A stretch of DNA of 64,000 bases, from positions 558,001 to 622,000 of the forward strand of contig JAFREQ010000094.1 in assembly GCA_025331565.1 (NCBI GenBank), in the 5' to 3' direction. Below, piece by piece: positions 35,448 to 46,575 of the stretch (its first letter is position 1; each line of letters starts with the position of its first letter). The notes under the pieces were generated by a model. The model was not told the DNA's origin. It saw nothing but the letters and a program-made list of their open reading frames with translations, and did not search any database. This DNA comes from Holacanthus passer. Its lineage: Eukaryota > Chordata > Actinopteri > Pomacanthidae. A program made the position numbers and the translations under genes.

Positions 35448-35552
35448 ACTCATCTGATAGTATTACTGCTTCTATCACTACTACTGCTGCTATACTACTA
35501 CAACTATTACTGTGGCTTCTTCGACTCTGCTCTTGTTGTTGCCGCTGCTACG
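35448..35552. repeat. Degenerate trinucleotide-rich (ACT/CTG type) tract
   Basis: Runs such as tactgcttctatcactactac, tgctgctatactactacaac and gttgttgccgctgctac show a decayed triplet microsatellite of about 100 bp. Confidence 0.6.
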
Positions 35553-36441
35553 TCATCGACATTTTAAACATTCAGAATTTGCACTCAAGGACACAGAGAT
35601 TGTTCCAGCGCCTCAGTAACGATGAATACAAGGTTGCAGATAAGAGACGAAGGGAGACACTGATAAATAGATGAATAAATAAAAATACGTTTTTATGCCT
35701 TTTAATGACCTCTGAGCCAGAGACACGGCGTTGGAGGAAGGTGCTCATGATGCATGGTAAACTCGCCGCTCAACAACGACACAGGGAGCCTCTGGACCAC
35801 AGAATGTCCCGACACAGCGTTTTTCATTTTCCATGCATCGCAGAGAGAAAAAGCACAGAGGCTGACAAGGGCAAACACACACACACAGACACATACACAG
35901 TGGCACTTAGTCCCTGGAAATCTGCTGACATGTCTGCTTCGACCAGGCGGCGCTCAGTCTGTGGTGCTGCCGAGCGGTTCAGCTGTGACAACGCCGGTAA
36001 TGACACTCCTCACCCAAGGGTGACCAGAGGACAGAACCGGGCTTACAGGCAGCGGTTTATACACGTAAAGAGGATAGGAAAATATAATTAATCACAGAGC
36101 TGTCCACTGAAAAGATGGCATTGTCTATACATGAACAGAAAATGCTTAAAAATGCCAGCTTGGAAGGTCACATCTTATATTTATACTCTTGCACATATTA
36201 CACTTGCTTTTATTCATCTCCTGTGGCGTTTTGCATTTTTTAAGGTTTCAAATGCAGAAAAAAATACTCTTTTTACACCGACACGGGCTCGAAAACATTT
36301 TATTTGCTGACACACATTCTGAGCTTCTAGACTGGAAGTCAGACATCAGCCTTTTTGCTCTTGAGTTGTTTGGGTTGAGGAGGGGAAAGTGGGTCAGTCT
36401 GAAACACCGTGGGGAGGCAGAGGATGGATGGAGGGGTACAG

Positions 36442-36442
<1 letters not shown>

Positions 36443-36475
<33 letters not shown>
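36443..36475. repeat. (TG)n microsatellite
   Basis: Thirty-three bases of TG repeat, followed by more tg-rich sequence. Confidence 0.95.
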
Positions 36476-36481
<6 letters not shown>

Positions 36482-36721
36482 TTGTGTGTGATGGGGGTGT
36501 TGTTGGGGAGGGGAGATGGGATGAGAGTGGAATAGGAAAGAGGAGTCGGGGAGACTCAGGAGGATGCTGACTGTCTACTCATGCAGGGAGACTAAACCCT
36601 CAAATCCTCCTCTAAAATCACCAATACCATATTTTTCAGTCTGTCTGGCATCACACAAAAATAGGGCATCAATTCTTTGCATGATAAAACATGTTTTACT
36701 GTTTATAACGGCTGGAAATGA

Positions 36722-36995
36722 TTATTTTCATTGCTTAATTGCTTGATTAGTTGTATGATCTATAAAATGTCAGAAAATATTTTAAAAATGTCCATCAAAG
36801 CGTCTTGTTTTGTTCGACTAACGATCCAAAATCCCCAAATTTTCATTTTAAAGTTATATGAAACATTGGAGAAACTCATCAGAGAATTTTTGGCATTTTT
36901 GCTTAAAAATCAGTTGCCAAAATAGTCACTGATAGATTTGATCTTGATCAAGTAATGGATTAATCAACTAATTTTTGCAGCTCTGTTTTTGTTAT
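36722..36995 (+). repeat. Teleost interspersed repeat ('cgattaatcg' family), copy 3
   Basis: Contains gcttgattagttgtatgatc, tataaaatgtcagaaaatat, cgtcttgttttgttcgacta, agagaatttttggcattttt and atggattaatcaactaattt then ttgcagctctg. These are the family's left end, middle and 'gattaatcgttgcagctct' right end in order, so this is the best-preserved copy in the window. Confidence 0.7.
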
Positions 36996-37011
36996 TAGTG
37001 CCAATCAGATA

Positions 37012-37350
37012 GTTAAAGGGATAGTTTGGGGTTTTTGAAGTGGGGTTGTATGAGGGACTCATACATAGTTAGTGTGTTTCCCTGTTTGAGGAAGCAGACA
37101 CGAGTATCTAATCTGTCCTTTTAAGTATAAAATGCCTCACTTTGAAAAATATAAACGTGTTTTTCTCCACAAAACCACTTTTTCATTTAACAGAAGGAGC
37201 AAAAGCCTCTCAAATGTCAGATATTGTTTAAACACAAGAACTCAAAAAGTCTAAAATTAGCTTCATTTTAATTTATATCTGTTAATGTCTGATCAAAGGA
37301 CGAGGAAACATAATCATGAGTCTGATGAGTCACTTCATGCCAGCTGTACC
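37012..37350 (+). repeat. Teleost repeat start ('aaagggatagttcggg...gaagtggggttgtatgagg')
   Basis: ttaaagggatagtttggggt and gaagtggggttgtatgaggg, then gaagcagacacgagtatc, match the beginning of a common fish repeat. Recognition fades after about 37115; the remaining AT-rich sequence to 37350 is probably decayed body. It abuts copy 3 of the other family, so two repeats lie side by side. Confidence 0.5.
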
Positions 37351-38008
37351 AGGCAGTTTTTCTCTTTGGTCAGTGCCAAACAAGTCTAAAAGTTTGATAC
37401 CCAGCTTTGCTCTTCAGTTTGGTTTCTTTTGTGTCTCGGCCCATGCTTGACTTGGCCCCGAGCAGATGTGACAAAAAGTGGCACAGCAAAGAAAACAAAA
37501 AGGAAAGTGAGGATGAGAGGTGCAGACAGAGGGAGGGATGAAATAGTAATGAGAGGAGATGGGATGGGGCAGGCCACTGCTGAGCATCACCCTCTTTACT
37601 CTCCTCCTCACCCCCCGCTGTGATAATGTCCCGCCTTGTCTCGTCTCTTCTCCCTCTCTCCCTCCATCCTCCCACCTCCCAGCTCTCCTGTACCGGGCGA
37701 AAGTTACTGGTTTAACTTCTCCCATCTCTGTCCTCGACAGCAGGGGAGAAGCAGCCAGGAGGGGTGAGAGACATCGAGAGAAATGTGTGAGAGAAGGAAC
37801 ACTTTCTTCCAGTCAGTTGTATAAAGCCATCAGTGTCCCTGTTAAGCCCTGCCATTCCCTCCGCCGTCTGTCCTCCTCACCCTCTGTCTAGTTATCAAAG
37901 TGTTTATTCAGCCTGGCATTGTTTCCTCTCTCCTCATTTTCAGAGAGAAACTCGGAGAGCAGTGTGTGATTCACTGCATTCACATGAGGACAGTGGGAGC
38001 AACTGAAA

Positions 38009-38347
38009 ATGAAAAGACGTCTCGGGGGTGGAGGGTGGGGGTGTGGGGTAGGAGGAGGAGGAGGAGGCGGCACCCCCTGCTTCATACACGCCAGTCAGTG
38101 GGAGGGTATGAAGGCTTCCATGCCAGTGAGAGATGGTGGTGAGGTGGTGAAGGAATGGAAAGAGGGGCCTCTCTCTACCGTGCCCCTGCTGATTGAGATG
38201 TACCCCACACAGGCAAACCCCACTTCGGGGTGGATCTGCGGCGCAAACACCCCCTTTAGCCTCCGGGGAGCGCCAGTCCGAGTCAAGAGCCTGCTGGGAA
38301 GCAGCGTGTGGGGGGATGAACTTGACGTGCCGCTGGACGGAGTCTAA
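38009..38347 (+). other. Unrecognised open frame with codon-like composition
   Basis: The frame has ATG codons at 38009, 38108, 38117, 38132 and 38198. Its first part is a glycine-rich reading of a GGAGGA tract. The last 50 codons (about 38186-38344) read in part MYPTQANPTSGWICGAN and end at taa. Most third positions are G or C, but the whole region is GC-rich. I recognise no domain, and the frame may be open by chance. Confidence 0.12.
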
Positions 38348-38598
38348 AGGATCCTACGGGTCGGAGGGGGAGGAGGGGAGGGAGAAGGGAGAGGCGGGCA
38401 CGGGGTGGGGATGGGGCAGCGCTCTGTGCCAAAGTTTCCTGGGTTACAGGCAGAAGGAAGAGGCATGATATTCTCTCACTGTCTTGGAAGAGAGGTTTTT
38501 TTTTGGTGTGTGTCGCTACGCCGCTGTGGGGATGCTCCGATCCCTGCCGCTCTGGTGTCTTCACCGCTGCCCTTTGATGATCAGCACGCACATGCACG

Positions 38599-38600
<2 letters not shown>

Positions 38601-38629
<29 letters not shown>
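38601..38629. repeat. (CA)n microsatellite
   Basis: Twenty-nine bases of perfect CA repeat. Confidence 0.96.
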
Positions 38630-38631
<2 letters not shown>

Positions 38632-40051
38632 TCATGGGTTCATTCAGAGCTTCATGGGTACACACACATGAGCAGAGAGTGAAAAAAGTCTCCACTGCTT
38701 TGGTGTCCTCGCCGCTTTCCTTTGATGCTACAGGACAGACACACACTCAGATTACACTCTAAGTCGAAGTTGCTCGGTAATGTCTGGCAATCGCTCCTAT
38801 TCGGTTGCTTTTATGATGGGCTAATCACAATAGTTTGAGAAATTATGGCCGAGCCGACAGATTGATTGTATGTGCAGTGAGGTGCAGTGTGTGAGTGATT
38901 ATGCGGGTCTGGTTTGTATTAGGGCTCTGTCGAGGGATATAAGGCGGTTACTGTACTATGAGCTACTGAGGTGTTCTGGTATCCATTTGGATGAATCAGC
39001 ACTGATGACTGAACTGTGCAGAGAGACGGGGCTCACCCAGATAACTACTGCCCTTCCCTGATCAAACAAACCACCAGCAGAGACCTCTGTCATGCTCTCT
39101 CTCACTCTGTTATCTTACTTCTCTCTGCTCTTTTTCTCTACCACTTTCTCTCCATCTCAGTTTTTGGGATCTTCTCCCCCCCTTACATTTACTTTATTCC
39201 TCTCCCCCGCTCCTATTTAATCGCCACCTGCCACTCGCAATCAGCGTCATTCAGATACCCGGAATTTCCAGTGTCACAGGCAGCGGGTCGGGGAGATAAA
39301 GAGAGAGAGTGGAGATGATGAGAGGAGAAATGATCCGTGATTCATCAGGAGCTAAAGAGAAAGAGGAAGCACTTTTTTTTTCTTCTTGTCTTTAAAGGCA
39401 GCAAAAATGATTCAAGTGGAACTTTAAAAGAGGCGTTCAGGCTCCCAGGTGGAAATGTTATACCTGCGTGCAGATCTAGAGTGACACAAGGAGGGATGAG
39501 GGGGATCAAAGGCGGTCTGGGGGTAGAGGAGGCCAGACAATCACCCTAAAACAGATAATTGGCCAGTGTGGGGTGTATAATGGAGCTGTCAAAGGGCTCC
39601 CTTTTCACAGCACAATGGTATTTGTGTGTGTGTGTGCGCTTGCGTGTGTGCGCACATGCTACGTGCGTGTGGAGAGACAGGCTTTTAACACACGGACTAA
39701 AGGTCAGTGTTAGGGTCTCTACATGCCTCTGGGGAACGTTTAGATGTCTGTAAAGACAGGAAGAGAGACGAGAGAGGAAAGACAAATAGAAGAGGAGAGA
39801 TGGCAACTATTAAGGTCGTTTAGCTTGTGTGTGGAATATTCTGCGTTATTATGACGTGGGGTTGTTTTACATCAAAGGCCATGTCGGCGCTGCTCCATCT
39901 TCCAATGGAGGCCACAGAGAAAATGCTTTAAAGTCACTAGTATTTTCATTAGTAAGATTCTGAATTCAAAGTTCACTTACTTCACTATTCCTAAATGTTT
40001 TTTTTCTTCAGCAAGTAGTCTGTGGGGCAGAGCCTGAAACTCAAAAATGGA

Positions 40052-41209
40052 CAGTGCCAGTCAAAAATGTAAACACTCCTTCCTTGTAGATTAATAGTGA
40101 AGACATCAAAACTATGAAAGAACATGTAAGGAATTATGTAGTAAGCTTTACACACTGTTGGCTTTCTCTCAACCAGCTTCATGAGGTCGTCCCCTGGAAC
40201 GGTCACATATGCTGAGCACTTGTTGGCTGCTTTTCCTTCACTCTCCTGTCATCCCAAGCCTTCTCAGTTGGTTTTCTGAGGGGTGATTGACGGGACCAAG
40301 TCAGCTGATGCAGCCCTCCATCACTCTCCTTCTTGGTCAAACAGCCTGGAGGTGTGTTTTGGGTCAAATGATGGTCCCACGAAGCACAAACCAGATGGGA
40401 TGACATGTCGCTGCAGAGCGCTGTGGAAGCCATGCTGGTTCAGTCTGCCTTGAACTTTTGAATAAATCACCAGCAGTGTCACCAGCAAAGCCCCTCGACA
40501 CCATCACAGCTCCTCCTCCACACTTCACGGTGGGAACCACACATGCAGATAACATCCGTTCCCCTTTTCTTGTCTTTCTTGACCCAAACAATTCTCTTCT
40601 TCTTGTTGGTCTCCCTCAGTTTTGGTTTCTTTGCAGCAGTTCGACCATGAAGGCCTGATTCACGCCGTCTTCTCCGAACAGCTGAGTTGAGACGTTGAGA
40701 TGAGCATTCACGTGGGCTCTAGTGCGAGATGCTGTTAATTGCCGATTTCTGAGGCTGGTAATTATAATGAATTATCTTGTGCAGCAGAGGTAACTCTCGG
40801 TCTTCCTCTCCTGGGGCGGTCTTCATGAGAGCCAGTTTCATCGTTGATGGTTTTTGCGACTGCATTTGAAGATACATGCAAGATTTTGAAATATTGTGAA
40901 CTGACTGACCTTCGTGTCTTAAAGAAATGATGGACTACTAATATGGATTACTACAGTACTTGAATAGGGCTTTTTACTGTATACCAACACTACCTTGGCA
41001 CAACTTAATCTCAAACGCATTAAGAAGGCAAGAAATTCCACTAATTAGCTTTTGACAAGGCTCATCTGTGAAAATTTCAGGGGTGACAACCTCATGAAGC
41101 TGGTTAATATAATGTGCGCACAGCTGTCTTCAAGGCAGGCTATTTTTAAGAATCTAAAATATAAAACACACTTTGCTTCAACACTTTTTTGTTTACCACA
41201 TAATTCCAC
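40052..41209 (-). mobile_element. Defective Tc1/mariner transposon with long inverted ends
   Basis: The left end reads cagtgccagtcaaaaatgta then aacactcctt, the familiar Tc1-type terminus in fish. Inverted copies of a long repeat lie at both ends: gaccagcttcatgaggtcgt type sequence near 40166-40192 and its complement gacaacctcatgaagctggt at 41085-41104, extending to tactacataattcc (complement near 40130) and taccacataattcc (41194-41207). The left repeat has an internal deletion of about 80 bp relative to the right. The right end stops at about 41209, losing roughly the outer 80 bp, and joins another repeat. Between the ends lies a broken transposase on the minus strand. Confidence 0.88.
40125..40905 (-). 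pseudogene. Tc1-type transposase pseudogene
   Basis: Read on the minus strand from right to left, successive frames carry Tc1 transposase words: KTAPGEEDRELPLLHKI (about 40790-40840), SQRLNSAVRRR, GLHGRTAAKKPKLRETNKKK (near 40600-40660), GERMLSACVVPTVKCGGGAV (40490-40560), GFAGDTAGDLFK, then CLTKKESDGGLHQLTW (about 40290-40345), RRVKEKQPTSAQHM and LMKLVERKPTVCKA. Intact relatives are about 340 residues. Here a deletion between 'KKRIVWVKK' and 'GERML' removes the WSDE segment with the first catalytic Asp. A second small deletion removes the bases coding the Asp of the 'QDNDPKHT' motif, and frameshifts separate the blocks. It cannot encode a working enzyme. Confidence 0.85.
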
Positions 41210-41210
41210 A

Positions 41211-41300
41211 CTCTCATATTTGAGAAGCTGGAATTTCTAAATATTTGACATTTTTGCTCGATAAATAACTTTATGAAATAACTTAACTGTCAAAATTGAA
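41211..41300 (+). repeat. 'cgattaatcg' family fragment joined to the transposon's broken end
   Basis: catatttgagaagctggaat then ttgacatttttgctcgataa resembles the family's 'acatttgagaagctggaatcagagaatttttggcatttttgctt' part, also seen at 45998-46055. It begins exactly where the transposon's right inverted repeat stops. Confidence 0.45.
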
Positions 41301-41572
41301 AAGTCAATGAACTAATGCTTTCAGCTGCTTAAAGTAAGATTTTCATATATTTTAGCATCAGCGTTGTTATAATTGATAGCTAAATGAAGATAGAGGGGTA
41401 AAGGGAGGACTGAAGCGATGGAAGGAGCAGAGGAGAGGAGAGGAGATTGACGGTCCTAATCCCTCCTTGGTGGCCTGGCTTCCCTTCAACACAACAGGTC
41501 CCATAATTACCCCCTCTCCTCTGGCAGCTCACACTCACAGCTCTAACAGCAGGGAACTGGCTAATACTCTTC

Positions 41573-41575
41573 ATC

Positions 41576-41620
<45 letters not shown>

Positions 41621-41621
41621 A
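41573..41621. repeat. Compound (CT)n(CA)n microsatellite
   Basis: CT repeat to about 41596 runs directly into CA repeat to 41621. Confidence 0.95.
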
Positions 41622-43834
41622 AATATTCTGGTGTTGGATCTGTCTTGAGCTGGTGACACGCAGCAAGAGGACAGACAGAGGGGACAGTGTGGTCGCCGTC
41701 CCGCTCGTTCCAAAATCTTTTTAAGAAAATCATTTGGCCGGCAGAAGGTGTAGTCAAGTGGCTGTCGGGGTCTGCTGCGTTTATTTTTCTGTCTCCTCCT
41801 GTCTGTCTCTGTGCGCTGCTCACCTAATTAACACAGTCGCGCAGCCAAGAGTGTGTTTGGCGGGAAAAAGGATAACGGTTACACTTTGTGGGTTTGACAG
41901 AAAGTGGAGGAGAGAGGATCAGTGTGTTTACAGGATGTGTGCTTTTGGTAGCTTATGCAGACATACATGTACACACTTGATACATGATTTGTCATTTTTA
42001 TGCTTGTTTTTACTAAAGGTAACTGGAAACAGGATGCAATCATTTGCAAACGATTTTACAAAGCGATCTGCATATTTTGGTGGGTGACCAATTAATCCTG
42101 GTACAATAATGAAGGCTGAAAAAAAAAAGAAAAGAAAACAGAGATCTGATCTTACAGGGAAGATGTATGAAGTGTATTTAAATGGTATTTAAATTTCAAT
42201 TTATAATTTAACTACAATTGTCTAATTACATTTGAATGAGTTATTTATTGAATTAAGTCTAGACGCAGCTAATTATGTCACGCATTAATGTAAAATTACA
42301 ACTGCATGTGCTTTTGTTCAGTTACCACTAAGTCACTTCCAGTCCTGACTGACGCCATTGTATTATCACGACACAATTACGACCATTTCACGATGAAAGT
42401 GTGCGTTTTTAATTAAATTTCCAGCATATGTTCTCTCTCTCTATGTTAATCATGCTGGGGTTTTTTTTTTTAATAACCGAATAAGGACAGACTCGTTGCA
42501 GGGAGATAAAGTGCCCCGTGGAATACACAGAGGTGAACCTTCTCCATGCTGGAGTTTTCATGTTTAATGAACCGACCATAAAGGAATGCTCAGGACGTTA
42601 ATAATAGATTAGTACTGTCTGGGTCTTGGTAGGTGCTAAATAGCTTCTGAACATGATGTGATGACATATTCCTGAATCAATAAGGAACACCGTGCACTTC
42701 AGCCCCTGCACATATTTCAGCCTCAGGAATGTAGATCCTTCAGTGCTCTGCATTGATTTCCTGCACCTTCTCTTCATTGTATTTTCCTCTTCGTGGTAAA
42801 CTTGACCACTCATCACTCCCTTTACTCTGTACAGATGCAACCATACTGTACTCTGCACAGACATATTGATGTTGGTGCTGTATGTGTTGTCTTTCTCCCC
42901 ACAGTATGTATTGCACTGGTTTGACCCCTCCCACACATTCGCTGTTTGTGGGGTCCTTCAGTCTTTCTACCATGTGTCTATTTTCTACTGTTATGTCTTT
43001 TCTGCTGCAACGTTCTGGCAATGGAAAGATTGATGCCAAAAAAATTATGCCAAATAACCTGAAAACACTAGATATTTTTAATTGAATAAGCAGCACTTGC
43101 TAAATTATTAATCTGCTTTATCAAAACTGTGTGGGTGTTCAGATTTGATTAACAGCGGCCTCCATGTTAAATGAAGGAGTCGTTTCGTCACAGTGTAGCA
43201 TGTGAACACACTGGGTGATTGAGGCAGCTGTGTTTTCGTTATTTGGCTAATTTCAAGGTACATTTGTATGTTGATTCAATCATTTATTTGCGCGCAAGTT
43301 TTAATGTTATTACATACTGGATGTTCTTATGTTCTAATGTTAGTTAGTCAAGTAAGATAACACCCTAATGTAGATTAACTCTTGAGTCCATTAGGTGATG
43401 TTATGTAGTGGAATCTGCCGTTTTTAATATGGAGAACAGGCGTTAGGTAGATTAGCCACAGCAGGGAACCACACATATGGGATGACAGCCCAGGTGTTTG
43501 ATTTTATCACAGCAGATGTTGCTTCATTCATAATTCTGATGCATTATTTTCTGAAGGTCAGGTTTTTCTAAAAGTTTTTGATAGCGATGAAATTATGCCT
43601 TTGTTGTTTTATAGTTAGAGTAGTTTACAGCCTTTCACGCACAATTAATAATCAGAGGAGCTTTGTAAACTTTTCCTTCAGCTATGTGATATTCCCATAA
43701 CATTAGCCATCATAAGCCCTGTCAATCATGGGAAAACAGCCTCAGGATCGAAATAAACCAGAGAAGGGGTGAAGAATACTGATTTTGTTAAAGATATTTA
43801 TTTATCATAAACTCAGTATTATCAAGAGACACTT

Positions 43835-43945
43835 TCAACTTATTTCTAATTTGCTTGATGCTGAACTGCATTTCATTGTCTCAATATTTGTACTCTGTGC
43901 AATGACAATTAAGTTGAATCTAATCTTATTTTATCTAATCTAAAC
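43835..43945 (+). repeat. Possible 3' tail of a non-LTR retrotransposon
   Basis: gcatttcattgtctcaatat then actctgtgcaatgacaatta agttgaatctaatct resembles the 'tttcattgtac...gcaatgacaataaagttgaatct' tail of fish LINE elements and ends in a short decayed (tctaa)n type repeat. No reverse-transcriptase coding sequence lies upstream. Confidence 0.35.
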
Positions 43946-44583
43946 AGTCAATGTCTGGGAAAACTGTGGTTTGATTAGACTTTATGAACAGTCATCTTTT
44001 TGACACTATTATATATAACAATTAATTAAGCAAAGGACCTCACAACTGTTGCTGGATATTGATTCCAATTCCTATGTTGCCAGTTCTGATTGGTGCACAG
44101 ATATGTGACATCATCCTTTTCAAACAGGTCACAGCCCACTTCAGTCAGTGCGAGGAGAACAGTCAAAATGTGTAAAATAACCAGAATTATTCCAGCTTTA
44201 GCAGAACTCAGTGTATCCATGTTGGAGGACCCTATTGCTCAGAAAATCAAACTGATTGAGAAAATAAGTTTTCTTATTTGGTCATTTTGATTATTTTGAT
44301 TTTGATTTTTGATTTTGATATTTTATCGCCATTTTAAATCAAATTTTCACTGAGATTTGGGCTTTCACATAGTCTGCATTCACTCTCAGATGAACTATTC
44401 ATCAAGTACATATTCATGTATGTTTGGGCGTTTTCTGCTATAGATGATATTATTATGTAATGTCTCATTTGCATATCAAGGCAAATAGCTGAAATTTTTG
44501 CTGGGAGTGAAGCGAACCAAATAAAATCCATCTCTAAAGCGAAGGCTAGGGTTGAGGTTAGGGGTTAAGATGAGTGTGAGTGA

Positions 44584-44587
<4 letters not shown>

Positions 44588-44614
<27 letters not shown>

Positions 44615-44625
44615 GGGGGGGGGGG
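44588..44625. repeat. (GT)n followed by a 12-base G run
   Basis: GT repeat at 44588-44614, preceded by gagt repeats, runs into twelve G. Confidence 0.95.
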
Positions 44626-45847
44626 TCGAGGAATGCCCACTTAAGATAGATAAACATACAGAACAGTAATATATCATTTTGATATTTGAATTTATTGATA
44701 AAAGCTCAAACCTGTGTGAAACATTGCTGGTGCTCTACCTTCTTATTTTCCTACATCTCTCCTGTCAAATATGATCGTGGATCAAATCCCTCATGATCCA
44801 GTGGAGCTCTCCCACCCTCATCACCTTCATTCTGTAACTCAGTTACTTCTGGATAAGATAACCATCCTTAGTTACGCAGCCAGTCCTCCCCTCCCTTGTC
44901 CCACCCACCTCAACCAACCATGACCCCCCCATGGGGGTCATACAATGACTGTCATGCATATCATTATTGGTGGGGGCCCTCCTTCCCCTCTGGGGGTCCG
45001 CTCATTGACCTTCTGACAAAGGATGAAAGTGTCCCGTCCGGGGGAGGGGGTTGGCCGGGCCGACGTTGGGGTGAAGAGCCCTGCGTCCTCCTCCGGGTCG
45101 GGATAAGACCCAGCAGGGCTTTCTTCGCGCTAATAGGCACGACCCCTGAACCCCACACAATGAGCATCACTTCAGGAGCCATGGGCACTCAGTGTGGGAG
45201 AGCAAGGAGGAACCAATAGGAGCAGGCTGGGGGCTCTGGGCTCCTTTGAGAGACTCGGACCACTGACTTTACAGAGGAAAGAAACAAGAGAGCAGGAGGG
45301 AGAAAAAAAGACCAGGAGAGAGAGAAAGGAGATAAGGGGAAGATTTTGTGTTTTTGTTTAGGGGAAAGGGCTTGTTGCAAAAGTTCAAAGGGCTTCTCCT
45401 TTAGTGCAAGGGGTCTCCTTTTCCTGCTTTTCTTCTCCAACTCTTTCTGTCTCCTAATGGCTGAAGGTGGAGGGATTATTGTGCCTTTCAGATGCCTGCT
45501 TAATTACTTGTTGCTGCTGTGTGTTGTCAATGTCCATAGTGGGGTTACTACAGTATCTCCAATTGTGTGTATGTATCTATGCAGCCATGTATTGGCATGC
45601 ACAGGCTTTGTGTGTTTACACATCCAACATGATGTTATTCGAGTTTATTTCTGAAGGACAAAAAGTACAGCCAGGAACATGGATTGTCACTTGTGATCAT
45701 ACTTAACATTGTTGTTGTTGAACAGGCCAGATTTATGTGATGTACAAACACATAAATCATTTTTTATATCATGATATATACCCTGTGTAAACAGGTTTTC
45801 ACAAAGTAGGGAAAGAAGACTGATGATTGGTATTGGTTTGTCTGTCA

Positions 45848-46131
45848 ATCATTTTTTTTAATAACTGTTCTATAAGTAACTGAGTCTATAAAATGTCCCC
45901 TCACAAGTTCCCAGAGTCCAAGGTGACGTCTTCAAAATGTTTTGTCCCAAACTAAAACGTATTCAAATACATTCATGTGAAATAGAGCAAAGGAAATCCT
46001 TACATTTGAGAAGCTGTAGTCTGCACACGTTTGGCATTTGTGCTTATAAATGGCTTAACTGATTATCATCAGTTATCAAAACTGTAATTAAGTTAACTGA
46101 AAAAAATGACTAATTGTTTCAGCAGTAAATG
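45848..46131 (+). repeat. Teleost interspersed repeat ('cgattaatcg' family), copy 4
   Basis: tctataaaatgtcccctcac, cagagtccaaggtgacgtct, tcaaaatgttttgtcccaaa, tacatttgagaagctgtagt and aatgactaattgtttcagca follow the family order seen at 36722-36995. Same orientation as that copy. Confidence 0.6.
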
Positions 46132-46515
46132 AGATAAATGTGACCCTCCCTTGTTACGTGAGGAAGTTATACTGTGAACGTGTACTGTATTCCACATCCT
46201 TTAAAAGCAAATGCAAGCATCGTATATTTACACAGCATTGATTTAACCGTTGATGTTTGATGTTTAGATTCGCCCCTGGTCAGACATGTTAGTGCATGCA
46301 AGGGGCCTTTATCATATAGCTTGTGATCATGTTGTGTTAGGTAACAGGTTTTGGGGTACAGTAAGGGGTGGGGTGGGGGGTTAGGGAGAATAGCTACAGT
46401 GGGGTCTGATGTGGGAACCAGAGGCCCCTCCTGGCCTCCTTGTTTCAGCTCCATTGATCAGAGGGGAGGGGTGAGAGGGAGGAGAGGGGGCGGGGTACTG
46501 TACCTGCAGGGAGCT

Positions 46516-46516
<1 letters not shown>

Positions 46517-46551
<35 letters not shown>

Positions 46552-46575
46552 TGAGAGAGAGAGAGAGAGAGAGAG
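46517..46575. repeat. Compound (GT)n(GA)n microsatellite
   Basis: GT repeat to about 46549 followed by GA repeat to 46575. Confidence 0.95.

Larger units (their letters stand above)
26351..36720. other. No confirmed gene; unique sequence with regulatory-like patches
   Basis: Besides the two CpG-rich segments listed, 31250-31330 (taacaattattggggtaatc, aatcggccaaattatag) has CCAAT-like and homeodomain-like words, and 31465-31500 has three AGGTCA-type half-sites. 33050-33280 is a purine tract. 29100-30000 and 34150-35440 show nothing recognisable. Confidence 0.4.
37351..40051. other. No confirmed gene
   Basis: Purine- and GC-rich stretches (37490-37570, 38010-38450) produce many false frames. 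39060-39310 contains a pyrimidine tract followed by a unique CpG-containing patch (ctatttaatcgcc, atcagcgtcattcagatacc). Nothing else is recognised. Confidence 0.4.
41301..45847. other. No gene seen
   Basis: AT-rich unique sequence with microsatellites and the possible LINE tail. A GC-rich block at 44890-45240 is CpG-containing and open in more than one frame, with no product recognised. 44281-44335 is a decayed (gattttt)n run. Confidence 0.4.

Noticed and set aside
38060..38085. Possible CTCF-like word (ggcggcaccccctgc)
   Set aside because: Matches only part of the core and lies in a GGAGGA low-complexity stretch.
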